A stretch of 64,000 nucleotides of DNA from NCBI RefSeq assembly GCF_000382705.1, contig NZ_ARQE01000004.1, forward strand, positions 342,197-406,196. Direction: 5' to 3'. This document shows, one piece after another, positions 56,367-64,000 of this stretch. Source of the stretch: Aureimonas ureilytica DSM 18598 = NBRC 106430 (GTDB lineage Bacteria > Pseudomonadota > Alphaproteobacteria > Rhizobiales > Rhizobiaceae). The notes beneath the pieces are model-generated. The model worked only from the letters and a program-made list of their open reading frames with translations, searched no databases and was not told where the DNA came from. A program made the position numbers and the translations under genes. Within the stretch, counting starts at the first letter, position 1. Each line of letters opens with the position of its first letter.

Positions 56367-57392
56367 TCAGCCCCGCTCGAAACGCTCGAGCGCTTTGGAA
56401 AGCAGCGCCTCGGCCGCGCCGGGCTCGGCCCATTCCAGCTCGACCTCCAGCACGCGGGCGAGGCGGTTCAGGCCGCGCATCGGGCCGCCCTCGCTCCGGC
56501 CGAAGCGCGCCCGGTCCTTGGCCGTGGTGACAAGGTCGAGACCGAGACTGTCGGCCTCGCTCAAGAGCTCCCGCGCCTCGCTTTCGCTGAGCGTGTGATG
56601 GTCCGGGAAGGACCGGGCGACGACGATCTCGGCCCCCGCATTGCGCAGCGAGGCGAAGAACTTGCCGGGGTCGGCGATGCCCGCGAAGGCGAGGCAGCGC
56701 CGCCCCTGGAACTCCGCCGCGTTGGGCGCAGCCAAACGGGCGCGGTGAACCGGCAGGCCGCTTTCGGCGAGCCTTCTCCCCAGCGCGTCGCCGCGCGGCC
56801 CCTCGCCCACCACGAGCAGCGCGTCGGCATGAGCGAGCTGCGTGTCGAGCGGCGCGCGCAAGGGGCCGGCGGGCAGAAGCGCGCCATTGCCGAGCCCGCG
56901 CCTCGCATCCACGACGAGAAGAGCCAGATCGAAGCGGAGGCGGGCGCTCTGGAACCCGTCATCCATGACGATCAGATCGCAGCCGGCTTGATTGAGAAGC
57001 GCCGCGCCCGCCGCGCGGTCCTTCGCGACGACGGTCGGCGCGAGGCCGGCGAGCAACAGCGGCTCGTCGCCCACGAGATCCGCGTCGTGCCGAGCGGAGT
57101 CCACCAGAAGCGCGGCTCTGGCCTGCCCGCCATGGCCGCGCGACAGGAAGCCGGGCCGGCGGCCGATCGCCAGCGCCGCGCGCCCGAGCGCCAGCGCCGT
57201 CGGCGTCTTGCCGCCGCCGCCGACCGTCAGATTGCCGACACAGACGACGGGAAGCGGAACGCGCACGCGCGGCCCGCGCTCCAGATTGCGCCGGGACACC
57301 GCGCCATAGGCGAGCGAGGGCAGCGTGAGGGCGCGGGACAGGAGGCCCGGCTCGCGCCACCAGAAGCCGGGAGCGGTCCCGAACAAGGGCAT
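56367..57392 (-). CDS. lpxK: Tetraacyldisaccharide 4'-kinase
   Basis: Phosphorylates the 4' position of the lipid A disaccharide precursor at the inner face of the cytoplasmic membrane, using ATP. It is 341 residues, the usual size. P-loop VGNLTVGGGGKTP (about 53-65), GFLSRGHGG, GDEPLLLA, and MDDGFQ (about 142-147) with the catalytic Asp. ATG 57392 sits two bases after the waaA stop; TTG 57407, overlapping waaA, is an alternative. Last gene of the leftward envelope operon. Confidence 0.94.
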   Translation of the reverse strand: MPLFGTAPGFWWREPGLLSRALTLPSLAYGAVSRRNLERGPRVRVPLPVVCVGNLTVGGGGKTPTALALGRAALAIGRRPGFLSRGHGGQARAALLVDSARHDADLVGDEPLLLAGLAPTVVAKDRAAGAALLNQAGCDLIVMDDGFQSARLRFDLALLVVDARRGLGNGALLPAGPLRAPLDTQLAHADALLVVGEGPRGDALGRRLAESGLPVHRARLAAPNAAEFQGRRCLAFAGIADPGKFFASLRNAGAEIVVARSFPDHHTLSESEARELLSEADSLGLDLVTTAKDRARFGRSEGGPMRGLNRLARVLEVELEWAEPGAAEALLSKALERFERG

Positions 57393-57394
57393 TG

Positions 57395-58708
57395 TCAGCC
57401 GCCCCAATCCATGCGGCAGGACAGGCGCAGCGGCAGGAGGAACGGGTCGAGCGCCGCCATGGTGCGCTTCAGCGCGCCGCCCATGTCGGCGACGCTTTCG
57501 CGGGCCGCCTCGATCATCTGCCGGCGCGCGGCAGGCCGGTCGAACAGCTCCGACACGGCGGCGCCGAGTTCGGCCTCGTCCTGCACGATCCAGGCCCCGC
57601 CCTTGTCGATCAGGCGGTGATAGACCTCGCGGAAATTCTGCACATAGCGGCCCGACAGGATCGCCGTGCCGAGCATGGCGGCTTCCAGCGGGTTCTGCCC
57701 GCCCTCGCCGCTGATCGACTTGCCGACAAAGGCGATCTCGCTCAGCCGGGCGTAGAAGCCCATGTCGCCCATCGTGTCGCCGAGAAAGATGTCGGTGGTC
57801 GGCAGGGGCAGCTCGCCCCGGCTCCAGCGCGCCACCTGAAGGCCGCGCGCTTCGAGATCGCGCGTGATCGCGTCCGCCCGGTCCACATGGCGCGGCACGA
57901 TCACGGTGAGCAGCCGGCCGCGCTCCTCGCGCAGGCGCATGTGGATGTTGGCGGCGATCTCCTCCTCGCCCTCATGGGTCGAAAGTGCCGCCCAGACGGG
58001 GCGCATCCCGATGCTCCGGCGGGTTTCCTCGAGATCCTCGCGGTTCACCGGCGGCGCGCCGACATCGGCCTTCAGATTGCCGGCGACGGTCACGGCGCGC
58101 GCCCCGAGAAGATGGTAGCGCTCGCCGTCGATCTCGGACTGCGCCACCACATGGGCGAGCTTGGAGAGAAGCGCCTCGGCGACGCCCGGCGCCGACTTCC
58201 AGCGCTTGAACGAGCGGTCCGACAGGCGCGCATTGACGAGAACCTGCGGAATGCGGCGCGCGGCGAGCTCCGTCATCGTGGTCGGCCAGATCTCGCTTTC
58301 GGCGACGATGGCGAGTTCCGGCTGCCAATGGTCGAGAAAGCGCGACACGCAGGGCTTGAGGTCGAGCGGAACATATTGATGGATGACGCGGTCGCCGAGG
58401 CGCTCGCGCACCGTGGCGGCCGAGGTCACGGTGCCCGTCGTCATCACCACCGTGATGCCGTCCTCGGCGATCGCCGAGACGACGGGCGCCACCGCCGCGC
58501 TCTCGCCCATGGAGGCGGCATGGACCCAGACCAGCGGCACGCCGGGCGGCCGGATTTCGCTCGGCACGCCGTAGCGCTCGCGCCGGCGCTCCTTGTCTTC
58601 CTTGCCCTTGGACGCGCGCCAGCTCACATAGGAGCCGACGGCCGGATAGGCGAGCGAGCCGGCGACGCGATAGGCGGTCAAGGCCGCCTTGGCCCATCTG
58701 TCGTTCAA
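57395..58708 (-). CDS. waaA: 3-deoxy-D-manno-octulosonic acid (Kdo) transferase
   Basis: Transfers Kdo from CMP-Kdo to lipid IVA at the membrane. It has 437 residues and the GT30 layout: PLVWVHAASMGE (about 58-69) with the catalytic Glu, ESEIWPTTMTE near 137, NARLSDRSF near 157, GNLKAD near 214 and SISGEGGQNPLEAAMLG near 330. ATG 58708 overlaps the upstream acyltransferase stop by four bases. It is immediately followed by lpxK, a common pairing. Confidence 0.95.
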   Translation of the reverse strand: MNDRWAKAALTAYRVAGSLAYPAVGSYVSWRASKGKEDKERRRERYGVPSEIRPPGVPLVWVHAASMGESAAVAPVVSAIAEDGITVVMTTGTVTSAATVRERLGDRVIHQYVPLDLKPCVSRFLDHWQPELAIVAESEIWPTTMTELAARRIPQVLVNARLSDRSFKRWKSAPGVAEALLSKLAHVVAQSEIDGERYHLLGARAVTVAGNLKADVGAPPVNREDLEETRRSIGMRPVWAALSTHEGEEEIAANIHMRLREERGRLLTVIVPRHVDRADAITRDLEARGLQVARWSRGELPLPTTDIFLGDTMGDMGFYARLSEIAFVGKSISGEGGQNPLEAAMLGTAILSGRYVQNFREVYHRLIDKGGAWIVQDEAELGAAVSELFDRPAARRQMIEAARESVADMGGALKRTMAALDPFLLPLRLSCRMDWGG

Positions 58709-59514
58709 TGATTCGTCTTTCGGTCCGCCAATTCCGCCGCCCGCCGGTTCGCCCGTTCGATGGCGAGCGTCAGCTGGGCGCGAATCGCCTCCAACTCCTC
58801 CGCGCCGGCATCGGACGGAACGAAGATCGGCTCTTCCATGACCACGGCAATGCGGCCGAAGGGCAGCGGAATGGTGGTCTTGTCCCAGGTTTTTTCGAGG
58901 ACGCGCCGCCGGCTCGTCACCGCCGCGCTCGGCACGATGGGCCGGCCCGACAGGCGGGCGAGCGTGACGATGCCGAGGCCTGCCTCACGCGGGGTGCCCT
59001 TCGGCACGTCGGCGATCATGCAGATGCCGAACCCCTCGTCGAGCGCGCGTTTCATGCGCAGCAGCGCGCGCACGCCGCCCTTTTCGGACGCCGCCTCGCG
59101 CACCCGCCCGCCCGAGCCGCGCACCGTCTCGATGCCGAAACGCTCCACCACGGCGGCGTTGATCTCGGCATCGGCGCTGCGCGACAGGAGCGCCAGATAA
59201 GGCAACTCGCGCGGCCGGAAGAAGGGCGCGAGGAGATGCTGCCCATGCCAGAGCGCCACGATCGCGGGATGCCGCGCATGGAGGATCGCGCGGAAGTCGC
59301 TCGAGCCCTCCGCCTCGCGCTGCGAGGCGCGAAGCCCGCGCAGGGCCTCGAAGATCAGGCGTCCGACGAGGCGCACGGCGGCCGGCGAGCGCGAGGCCGC
59401 CTTCAGCCGGCGCTGGACGCGCACGCGCCAGCGGCGACGCTTCGGCCGCGCTTCGCCGGATGCGGTTTCGGGCGCGGAAGCGGCCGGCGCCGCCGGGCCT
59501 TCGGGCTCGGTCAC
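58705..59514 (-). CDS. DUF374 lysophospholipid acyltransferase-like protein
   Basis: A 269-residue protein of the DUF374/PlsC-like group that sits next to waaA in many alphaproteobacteria. HPAIVALWHGQHLLAPFF holds the expected catalytic His, and MIADVPKGTPREAGLGIVTLARLSGRPIVP corresponds to the later acyltransferase blocks. An Arg-rich N-terminus (RPKRRRWRVRVQRRL) suggests membrane association. Starts at GTG 59514 with a four-base overlap to the DUF4170 stop. Context makes it a candidate for modifying lipid A or a Kdo-lipid; the acyl donor and acceptor are unknown. Confidence 0.85.
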   Translation of the reverse strand: MTEPEGPAAPAASAPETASGEARPKRRRWRVRVQRRLKAASRSPAAVRLVGRLIFEALRGLRASQREAEGSSDFRAILHARHPAIVALWHGQHLLAPFFRPRELPYLALLSRSADAEINAAVVERFGIETVRGSGGRVREAASEKGGVRALLRMKRALDEGFGICMIADVPKGTPREAGLGIVTLARLSGRPIVPSAAVTSRRRVLEKTWDKTTIPLPFGRIAVVMEEPIFVPSDAGAEELEAIRAQLTLAIERANRRAAELADRKTNH

Positions 59515-59747
59515 TGGCCCTGCGGGTCGAGCAGCCGGTGCATGTGGACGATGAAATAGCGCATGGCCGCGTTGTCGACCGTCGACTGCGCCTTGCCGCG
59601 CCAGGCGGCGAGCGCCGAGGCGTAGTCCGGGAAGATGCCGACGATATCGAGCTGCGACAGATCGCGGAAATCGACCGTGTCGAGGCTGATCAGTTCGCCG
59701 CCGAACACGAGGTGAAGCAGCTGCTTGGGCTTTTCTTCGCTGACCAT
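59511..59747 (-). CDS. DUF4170 small protein
   Basis: A 78-residue conserved alphaproteobacterial protein, function unknown. HLVFGGELISLDTVDFRDLSQLDIVG, then an aromatic ALAAWRGKAQSTVDNAAMRYFIVHMHRLL. No membrane segment. Coupled by overlap to the DUF374 gene, 72 bases after cysQ. Its constant position in this operon suggests an accessory role to the acyltransferase or Kdo transferase; that is inference. Confidence 0.9.
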   Translation of the reverse strand: MVSEEKPKQLLHLVFGGELISLDTVDFRDLSQLDIVGIFPDYASALAAWRGKAQSTVDNAAMRYFIVHMHRLLDPQGQ

Positions 59748-59819
59748 TCGAACAGTCTCCAGTTTCGCGAGGCGTGGATCGGGTCGATCGCCCGTTCAGG
59801 CGCCGGTTCGGGCGCTCAT

Positions 59820-60605
59820 TCAGCCGAGGGCTTCGGCGCCGTAGCCGAGCAGGCGCGCCATCGAGCCATCGGCGCCGGCCACGAGGACGCCATGCCTTTC
59901 CGGCGCGGGATTGTAAAGATGCGGCTGTCCGTCGGCGCGCACGAGACGCCCGCCGGCCCGCTCCAGGATCAGATCGCCGGCCGCGATGTCCCAGTCGTTG
60001 GCGCGCGCGCCGACCAGCGTTCCGTCGAGCCGGCCGCTCGCGACCATGGCGAGGCGGTAGGCGAGCGAAGGGACGTTCGGGGCGAAATCGATCTCCTCGC
60101 TGCGCGGTGCCTCCAGCTTGCGGCGCATGGAATCGGGCATGGACAGAAGCAGCTTGCGCTTGCGCCCGGCGCCGGACACCGCGATCGGCTGGCCGTTCAA
60201 CGTCGCCGGCCCGTCCTTCGTCGCCGAGAAGACCTCGCCGAGCGCCGGGGCGTCGAGAACGCCGGCGACGGGCCGCCCCGCGCCGATCACGGCGACGGAG
60301 ATGCACCAGGTCGTCTCGCCCCGCAGAAAGGCGCGCGTCCCGTCGATCGGGTCCACCACGAAGAAGCGCTGCTCGCCCGCATCGGCGGCCTGCGCGGCGG
60401 TTTCCTCCGAAATCCAGCCGTAATGCGGCCGCGCCTCCAGAAGCACGCGCCGCAGATGGGCGTCGGCGGCGAAATCCGCCTCCGACACGGGCGAGGAGCC
60501 CTTCCACCACACTTCCGGCTCGCGCTTCCAGAAGCCGAGCGCGATGCGCCCGGCCTCGGCGGCGGCGGTTCGGATCAGGGCAAGGTCCTCGTCGGGCGTG
60601 AACAT
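59820..60605 (-). CDS. cysQ: 3'(2'),5'-bisphosphate nucleotidase CysQ-like (inositol monophosphatase family)
   Basis: Removes the 3' phosphate of PAP/PAPS (sulfate assimilation by-products) or acts on an inositol phosphate. It has 261 residues. Metal sites: WISEE at 64-68, DPIDGTRAF at 85-93 and WDIAAGDLILERAGG near 225. This WDIAAGDLI form fits the lithium-sensitive phosphatase family. ATG 60605 lies four bases after the pmbA stop, so the two are cotranscribed. Confidence 0.88.
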   Translation of the reverse strand: MFTPDEDLALIRTAAAEAGRIALGFWKREPEVWWKGSSPVSEADFAADAHLRRVLLEARPHYGWISEETAAQAADAGEQRFFVVDPIDGTRAFLRGETTWCISVAVIGAGRPVAGVLDAPALGEVFSATKDGPATLNGQPIAVSGAGRKRKLLLSMPDSMRRKLEAPRSEEIDFAPNVPSLAYRLAMVASGRLDGTLVGARANDWDIAAGDLILERAGGRLVRADGQPHLYNPAPERHGVLVAGADGSMARLLGYGAEALG

Positions 60606-60609
60606 GCCG

Positions 60610-61947
60610 CTAGCGACCCGCCACCGTCATCTCGCCGATGCGCAAGGTCGGCACGGTCAGCGAGAAGCGCGTGTCGCCGTCATTGGCGGGCTCGATCGAC
60701 CGGAACATGTCGCTCAAATGGCCGGCGATGGTGAATTCCGAGATGGGGCCGGTCAGCTCGCCGTTCTCGATCAGGAAGCCGGACGCGCCGCAGCTGTAGT
60801 CGCCGGTCACGAGATTGGCGCCGTGGCCGATCGTTTCGGTGATGTAGAGGCCCTGGCCGGTGTCGCGGATCAGCTCGGCCGGCGTGCGCGCGCCGTGCGT
60901 CAGCGTGACATTGGTGGAGGTCGGAGACACGCCGCCGGACGAGCGCGCGGCGCGCCCGTTGGAGCGAAGGCCAAGCTCGCGCGCCGTGGCGCTGTCGAGC
61001 GTCCAGTTGCGCAAGATGCCGTTCTCGACCAGCAGGAGGCGCTCGCCGCGCAAGCCTTCGCCGTCGAAGGGGCGCGAGCCCGGCCGGCGCGGCAGGAGCG
61101 GATCGTCCACGAGGTCGAGCCCTTCGGGCAGGACCTGTTCGCCCATGCGCTCGCGCAGGAAGCTGGTGCGCCGCGCGATCGAGGCGCCGTTGAGCGCGCC
61201 GACCAGCGCGCCGATCAGCGAGCGCGACACGCGCGGATCGAGAACGATCGTGTAGCGCCCGGTCGCGACCTTGGCGGGACGCAGCCGCCGCACGGCCCGC
61301 TCGCCGGCGCGACGGCCGATCGTCTCGGGTGCTTCCAGATCGGCAGAATGCAGGCGCGAATCGAAATCATAGTCGCGCTCCATGCCCGTCCCCTCGCCGG
61401 CCAGAACGCTGACCGAGCGCGAGAAGCCCGAGCGGCGGCGCGCGCCGGAAAAGCCGGTGGAGGTGACGAGCACGAGGCCGGACGTGCCGAAGCCCGCCGT
61501 GGCGCCGCTGGAATTCGACACGCCGGACACGGCGAGCGCCGAAGCTTCCAGCGCCTTGGCTTCCTCGGCGAGACTGTCGCCGGAGGGTTCGGTCGGGTCG
61601 AAGAGGTCGAGCCCATCGGCGCCGTCCGAGAAGCGCTCGGGATCGCCGAGCCCGGCATAGGGGTCTTCCGGCGACACGCGCGCCATGGCGACGGCGCGCT
61701 CGGCGAGGCGCTCGGGATCGGAGCGCAGGTCCGAGGACACGGTCGCCACGCGCCGGCCGACGAAGACACGCAGCGAGACCTCGTCGCTTTCACTGGATTC
61801 CAGCTCCTCCACGCGGCCCATGCGCACCTGCGCGGAGCGCGAGCGCGCGCTCACCACGGCCGCGTCGGCCGCGTCCGCGCCGCTCTTGCGGGCGGCCTCC
61901 ACGAGCCGGGCGCCGAGGTCCAGGAGGCGCGGGATATCGTCATTCAT
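60610..61947 (-). CDS. pmbA: TldE/PmbA-family metalloprotease-like protein
   Basis: TldD and TldE (PmbA) form a complex that trims peptides such as antitoxin CcdA or peptide-antibiotic leaders. This 445-residue protein is the non-catalytic-type TldE partner: it lacks the HExxxH motif of TldD and shows GRYTIVLDPRVSRSLIGAL (about 232-250) and GDYSCGASGFLIENGELTGPISEFTIAG near 385-412. TldD is not in this window. It heads the leftward operon and is divergent from the antiporter gene. Confidence 0.9.
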   Translation of the reverse strand: MNDDIPRLLDLGARLVEAARKSGADAADAAVVSARSRSAQVRMGRVEELESSESDEVSLRVFVGRRVATVSSDLRSDPERLAERAVAMARVSPEDPYAGLGDPERFSDGADGLDLFDPTEPSGDSLAEEAKALEASALAVSGVSNSSGATAGFGTSGLVLVTSTGFSGARRRSGFSRSVSVLAGEGTGMERDYDFDSRLHSADLEAPETIGRRAGERAVRRLRPAKVATGRYTIVLDPRVSRSLIGALVGALNGASIARRTSFLRERMGEQVLPEGLDLVDDPLLPRRPGSRPFDGEGLRGERLLLVENGILRNWTLDSATARELGLRSNGRAARSSGGVSPTSTNVTLTHGARTPAELIRDTGQGLYITETIGHGANLVTGDYSCGASGFLIENGELTGPISEFTIAGHLSDMFRSIEPANDGDTRFSLTVPTLRIGEMTVAGR

Positions 61948-62039
61948 GGGGGAACCGCCGAAACTTTTGCACTTGCACCATCTATTATGCCATTCGCTGC
62001 CTTCAAGCCGACTCGCCCGACATGCCCTGGAGGATTCCC

Positions 62040-63896
62040 ATGGAACAAACCGTCCCGTTGTTTCTGGAAATCCTTCTCATCCTGGGCGGCGGGATCGTGG
62101 CCGGCACGCTGTTCAAGCGCATCGGCCTCGGCACGGTTCTGGGCTATCTCTTCGCCGGGATCGTGCTCGGGCCGCTCCTGCGCGTGGTGGAAAGCGGCCA
62201 GAACGAGATCCTGCATATCGGCGAACTCGGCGTCGTCTTCCTTTTGTTCATCATCGGGCTCGAACTCAAGCCCTCGCGCCTCTGGTCGCTGCGCCGGCAG
62301 ATCTTCGGCCTCGGTCTGGCGCAGGTCGTCCTGACCGGCGCGGCGCTGACGCTCGGCCTGTCCTTCCTGTCGCTCGGCTGGGGCGCGGCGGCGGTGATCG
62401 GCTTTGGCTTCGCGCTTTCCTCCACGGCCTTCGCCTTGCAGCTTCTGGAGGAAGCGGGTGAACTCAACACGCGCTTCGGCCAGACCTCCTTCTCGGTTCT
62501 CCTGTTTCAGGACCTTGCCATCGTGCCGCTTCTAGCGGCGCTGCCGCTTCTGGCGCCGGGCGGGGGCAACGATGCGGGGATCGACCTTCGCGAAGTCGCC
62601 ATGAGCTTTGCCGCGCTCGGCGCGCTGGTTCTGTCGGGCCGCTATCTCATCAATCCGCTGTTTCGGATTCTCGCCAATTCCGGTGCGCGCGAGGTGATGA
62701 TCGGCGCGGCGCTCTTCGTGGTTCTGGCCTCGGCGCTCCTGATGGCGCTCGCCGGCTTCTCCATGGCCATGGGCGCCTTCATCGCCGGCGTGCTGCTGGC
62801 CGAATCGAACTACCGGCACGAGCTGGAAGCCAATATCGACCCGTTCCGCGGCCTGCTTCTCGGCCTGTTCTTCATCGCCGTCGGCCTGTCGCTCGATCTC
62901 GGCGTGATCCGCGACAATTGGTGGATCATTCTTCTGGCCGCGCCCGCCCTCATGCTGGTGAAGGCCGCGATCCTCGCCCCGCTCTGCCTTCTCTTCGGCG
63001 AAAGCCGGCAGACGGCGCTGCGCACGGCCCTGATCCTGCCGCAGGGCGGCGAGTTCGCCTTCGTGCTCTTCTCCGCCGCGTCCTCGGCCGCGATCTTCGA
63101 CGGGCAGATCGGCTCGCTTCTCGTCTCGATCGTCACCCTCTCCATGGCGCTGACGCCGCTCACCGCCTATCTCGGCCGCCGCCTCACCGGCGAGGACGAA
63201 GAGCTGGAAGAGCTGGAGGAGGATTTCGCGGGCGCGGGCGCCGGCATCCTGATGATCGGCTTCTCGCGCTTCGGCCAGATGGCCGCGCAGGTGCTCCTGT
63301 CGAGCGGACAGGACATGACGATCATCGATTCCTCGGCCGAGCGCATCAAGTCGGCCGGCCGCTTCGGCTTCCGCATCTATTTCGGCTCCGGGCTGCGGCG
63401 CGACGTCCTGGCCGCCGCCGGCATCCGGCAGGCCAAGGTCGTGCTGGTCTGCACCAACAAGCCGGAGGTCACCAACGGGATCGTGGATCTGATCCGCTCG
63501 GAATTTCCCGACACGCGGCTCTTCGTGCGCTCCTACGACCGCAACCACTCGCTGAGCCTTCGCGAGCGCGGCGTCGCCTTCGAGCTGCGCGAAACGCTGG
63601 AATCGGCCCTGCGCTTCGGCGGCGAGACGCTGCGCGAGCTCGGCCTCGACGATGCGCGCGCCCGCGAGATCGTGGACGACGTGCGCCGGCGCGACGCCGA
63701 GCGCCTCGCCCTTCAGCAGGCGCGGGGCGCGGGCGTTGGCGGCGGCAGCGTGCTCGCCCCCTCGCGCGTCTCGCCCGAACCGCTCACCCGCCCGCACCGG
63801 GCGGACGGCGCCGAGCGCCAGCCGCGCGGTGCTCCGCCCCGCCACCTGCAGGACGCCGCGCTTCGCGAGGAGGCGCAAACCGCGCCCCCGTCCTGA
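62040..63896 (+). CDS. CPA2-family cation/proton antiporter with RCK (TrkA-N) domain
   Basis: KefB/KefC-like K+ (or Na+)/H+ antiporter in the inner membrane, 618 residues. About twelve hydrophobic segments fill residues 1-385, with GLELKPSRLW, GFALSSTAFALQLLEE (the family STA motif), the FQDLAIVPLLA segment carrying the ion-site Asp, and LPQGGEFAFVLF. An RCK nucleotide-binding domain follows (GAGILMIGFSRFGQMAAQVL, about 400-520), then a disordered Pro/Arg-rich tail. ATG 62040 is chosen for GGAGG six bases upstream; ATG 62022 is an alternative. No ancillary KefF/KefG gene is nearby. Confidence 0.92.
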   Translation: MEQTVPLFLEILLILGGGIVAGTLFKRIGLGTVLGYLFAGIVLGPLLRVVESGQNEILHIGELGVVFLLFIIGLELKPSRLWSLRRQIFGLGLAQVVLTGAALTLGLSFLSLGWGAAAVIGFGFALSSTAFALQLLEEAGELNTRFGQTSFSVLLFQDLAIVPLLAALPLLAPGGGNDAGIDLREVAMSFAALGALVLSGRYLINPLFRILANSGAREVMIGAALFVVLASALLMALAGFSMAMGAFIAGVLLAESNYRHELEANIDPFRGLLLGLFFIAVGLSLDLGVIRDNWWIILLAAPALMLVKAAILAPLCLLFGESRQTALRTALILPQGGEFAFVLFSAASSAAIFDGQIGSLLVSIVTLSMALTPLTAYLGRRLTGEDEELEELEEDFAGAGAGILMIGFSRFGQMAAQVLLSSGQDMTIIDSSAERIKSAGRFGFRIYFGSGLRRDVLAAAGIRQAKVVLVCTNKPEVTNGIVDLIRSEFPDTRLFVRSYDRNHSLSLRERGVAFELRETLESALRFGGETLRELGLDDARAREIVDDVRRRDAERLALQQARGAGVGGGSVLAPSRVSPEPLTRPHRADGAERQPRGAPPRHLQDAALREEAQTAPPS

Positions 63897-63980
63897 TGCC
63901 GCAGGGCGGAACTCGGGCCGCGCGGCGGAGTTTTGGCTGACCCGCCGCATTCCCCAGTATCCGCCCCCAGTGTCCGCCTC

Positions 63981-64000
63981 ATGAACAAGCGCCTCGAATT
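63981..64000 (+). CDS. Possible start of a further gene (truncated by window edge)
   Basis: ATG 63981 opens a frame (MNKRLE) that runs off the right edge after seven codons, 84 bases downstream of the antiporter stop. No clear ribosome-binding site. The product cannot be named. Confidence 0.2.

Overview
This window is a GC-rich piece of what looks like a chromosome from an alphaproteobacterium, most likely in the order Hyphomicrobiales (Rhizobiales). The evidence is the gene content: BA14K-family surface proteins, an HmuTUV/HmuS haem-uptake locus with an Irr-type (ICE-like) operator, DUF2093, DUF4170 and UPF0314 (DUF2585) proteins, a form II CoxL homologue, and the glg operon. An Aurantimonadaceae-like genus is possible but cannot be proved from this sequence. 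I see no phage, insertion sequence, CRISPR array or rRNA. It reads as core chromosome with a few metabolic islands.

Layout. 1-1.1 kb: the 3' end of phnN (phosphonate C-P lyase pathway) and a small membrane protein. 1.3-1.6 kb: tRNA-Thr(GGU) and tRNA-Phe(GAA). 2-5.8 kb: two divergent, paralogous DhaK-DhaL fusion kinases (a dihydroxyacetone kinase and an erythrulose-kinase-like enzyme). 6-7 kb: an orphan DUF1989 protein. 7-13.3 kb: haem acquisition, with a TonB receptor divergent from hmuT-hmuU-hmuV-hmuS and an AT-rich regulatory region between them. 13.5-20 kb: asparaginase, a two-domain VOC protein divergent from a LysR regulator, an acyltransferase, an aldehyde dehydrogenase, a Prx5-type peroxiredoxin and a small hydrophilic protein. 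20-29 kb: murQ, a GNAT-fold acyltransferase, DUF924, a TusA-like protein, a His-rich COG0523 GTPase coupled to a D,D-carboxypeptidase, an M20 amidohydrolase, an XRE regulator and a radical-SAM DNA-modification/repair family protein.

29-34 kb: two BA14K proteins, each with its own terminator, then a three-subunit molybdenum hydroxylase (form II CO-dehydrogenase-like, order S-L-M). 34.5-42 kb: tamA-tamB, the outer-membrane translocation and assembly module. The 1799-residue TamB contains five about 101-residue tandem repeats. 42.5-54 kb: central glycogen metabolism, pgi-glgP-glgC-glgA-pgm-(UPF0314)-glgX, mostly with 4-base stop/start overlaps. The branching enzyme glgB is absent from this cluster. 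54-62 kb: mutL and a DUF2093 protein run convergently against an envelope operon reading leftwards: pmbA(tldE)-cysQ-DUF4170-acyltransferase-waaA-lpxK. This operon links Kdo transfer and lipid A 4'-phosphorylation to an uncharacterised acyltransferase. The window ends with a CPA2-type cation/proton antiporter.

How it fits together. The glycogen genes form a complete glucose-6-phosphate to glycogen and back route except for branching. tamAB and the waaA/lpxK operon both serve outer-membrane biogenesis. The haem locus covers outer-membrane uptake, periplasmic capture, inner-membrane import and cytoplasmic haem handling. I did not find a clearly novel multi-gene defence or mobile system. The most unusual points are the repeat array in TamB, the missing glgB, the kinase pair, the haem receptor that lacks the usual His between its FRAP and NPNL-like boxes, and several uncharacterised small proteins.
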